The notes beneath the pieces are model-generated. The model had not been told where the DNA came from and ran no database searches. It worked only from the letters and a program-made list of their open reading frames with translations. The position numbers and the translations under genes were made by a program. DNA of 34,577 nucleotides from contig QHZE01000198.1 of NCBI GenBank assembly GCA_003225335.1, forward strand, positions 1 to 34,577. The letters are read 5' to 3'. Origin of the DNA: Acidobacteriota bacterium. Lineage in GTDB: Bacteria; Acidobacteriota; UBA6911. Position 1 is the first letter of the stretch. Each line of letters opens with the position of its first letter. Shown here piece by piece: positions 33,632-34,577 of the stretch.

Positions 33632-34577
33632 ATGAGTGATACACACAGTGTGAAATCGGGGATCTCAGGGCCTGCAACGCCGGCGGTTTCGCTCGGAGAG
33701 CTGGCGCTCCTCTTTCTCAAATTGGGCGCGACCGCCTTCGGCGGCCCTGCGGCGCATATCGCCATGATGGAAGACGAAGTCGTCCAGCGTCGCGGATGGC
33801 TCTCGCGCGAGGCGTTTCTCGACCTGCTCGGTGCGACCAACCTGATTCCCGGGCCAAACTCGACCGAGATGGCGATCCATATCGGAAACCGGAAGGCCGG
33901 ATGGCCCGGGTTCCTGGTTGCAGGGAGCTGCTTCATCTTGCCGGCGGCGCTTCTCGTCACCGTTGTCGCTGCGGTCTATGTCCGTTACGGCGCGCTTCCG
34001 CAAGCCGCGGGCGTTCTGTACGGGGTGAAGCCTGTCATTATCGCGGTTGTCCTGCAGGCCCTGTGGGGACTTGGCCGCGCGGCACTCAAGACAAAGCTTT
34101 TGGCGATCGTCGGCGCGGCGGGAATAGCTTTCGGCTTCCTAGGGTTCAATGAGCTCATCATTCTCTCTGGCTCCGGATTGGCCGTCTCCTTCGCAACATG
34201 GATCCGTGGTCAAATGAGGAAGGGGAAGGGCTCGCTTCTTTCGCTGGTCGCAATCGGACCGCCTGCCCTCATTACGTCAAGCACGGCTATGGCCGGAGCG
34301 GCGGTTGGTGTGCCGTTCGGGCTGGCGCCGCTCTTTCTATTTTTCCTCAAAGTCGGCTCCGTACTTTTTGGCAGCGGATATGTGCTGCTGGCATTCTTGC
34401 GCGCCGGCCTTGTCGAACGGTGGCACTGGCTCAACGAGTCGCAACTGTTGGACGGCGTTGCCGTTGGTCAAGTGACGCCGGGGCCCGTCTTCACCACCGC
34501 CACTTTTATAGGCTATCTGCTGGGTGGGCTTCCGGGCGCGCTGGTGGCGACCCTTGGAATATTCCTTCCCGGGTTTG
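33632..34577 (+). CDS. chrA: Chromate transporter ChrA (runs off the window)
   Basis: Membrane protein of the CHR family that exports chromate. The open frame from the ATG at 33632 continues past the window end (at least 315 codons; full-length ChrA is about 390-400). The first CHR domain starts LALLFLKLGATAFGGPAAHI, with DEVVQRRGWLSREAFLDLLG and the conserved LIPGPNSTEMAIHIG. The second repeats the plan with FLKVGSVLFGSGYVLLAFLR, VERWHWLNESQLLDGVAVGQ and VTPGPVFTTATFIGYL. It is the long two-domain form. Divergent from crcB; no clear Shine-Dalgarno site. Confidence 0.9.
   Translation, partial: MSDTHSVKSGISGPATPAVSLGELALLFLKLGATAFGGPAAHIAMMEDEVVQRRGWLSREAFLDLLGATNLIPGPNSTEMAIHIGNRKAGWPGFLVAGSCFILPAALLVTVVAAVYVRYGALPQAAGVLYGVKPVIIAVVLQALWGLGRAALKTKLLAIVGAAGIAFGFLGFNELIILSGSGLAVSFATWIRGQMRKGKGSLLSLVAIGPPALITSSTAMAGAAVGVPFGLAPLFLFFLKVGSVLFGSGYVLLAFLRAGLVERWHWLNESQLLDGVAVGQVTPGPVFTTATFIGYLLGGLPGALVATLGIFLPGF

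Overview
The window is a GC-rich chromosomal segment from a diderm (Gram-negative-type) bacterium. The markers of an outer membrane are a heptose-nucleotide gene (rfaE2), two periplasmic SurA/PpiC-type chaperones and a lipoprotein signal. The gene order tilS-ftsH-folP-cdaA-ybbR-glmM, with mfd followed by ppiC-surA and a CarD regulator, fits Acidobacteriota best. Desulfobacterota-like lineages share much of this order, so the phylum is an inference and no rRNA is present to settle it. Start codons are often TTG or GTG (corC, ftsH, cdaA, pfp).

Layout. 1-4.6 kb is an accessory stretch: a CPA1 Na+/H+ antiporter, an aldo/keto reductase, debris of an NADP-oxidoreductase and probably of a c-type cytochrome, a VapC/Phd-type toxin-antitoxin pair with a visible promoter and operator, and a frameshifted AbiEii-like nucleotidyltransferase. 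4.7-8.9 kb is housekeeping: carD-corC on the plus strand facing a hemB-hemL haem operon on the minus strand. 9.3-18.1 kb is the core run tilS, ftsH, folP, cdaA, cdaR/ybbR, glmM. It joins tRNA-Ile2 lysidine modification, membrane proteolysis, folate synthesis, c-di-AMP synthesis and the GlcNAc precursor pathway; the last four genes overlap or nearly overlap and form an operon. 18.4-28.6 kb carries a broken rfaE2, mfd, a probable PPi-dependent phosphofructokinase, a broken M20 peptidase and a ppiC-surA pair. 29-34.6 kb carries a secreted S15/CocE-type hydrolase, a DUF2461 protein, a beta-propeller remnant, a DUF190-crcB fluoride-export pair and a chromate transporter that runs off the end.

The most striking content is between the genes. 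Almost every gap from 13.6 kb onward is filled with palindromic, non-coding repeats of at least six families. Several are nested inside one another. A perfect 69-bp hairpin is present in one copy of a longer repeat and cleanly absent from the other. A GGAGTTCAGGC hairpin family is intact twice and split once by a MITE-like element that has long inverted ends. Several repeats start at, or supply, the stop codon of the preceding gene. I regard this nested palindrome system as the best candidate for something poorly described. Its mobility is inferred from occupied/empty-site comparisons inside the window; no transposase is encoded here.

Two otherwise well-conserved genes (rfaE2 and the M20 peptidase) each lack an internal block of roughly 25-40 codons with a change of frame. 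These are either pseudogenes or assembly deletions, and read mapping would decide.
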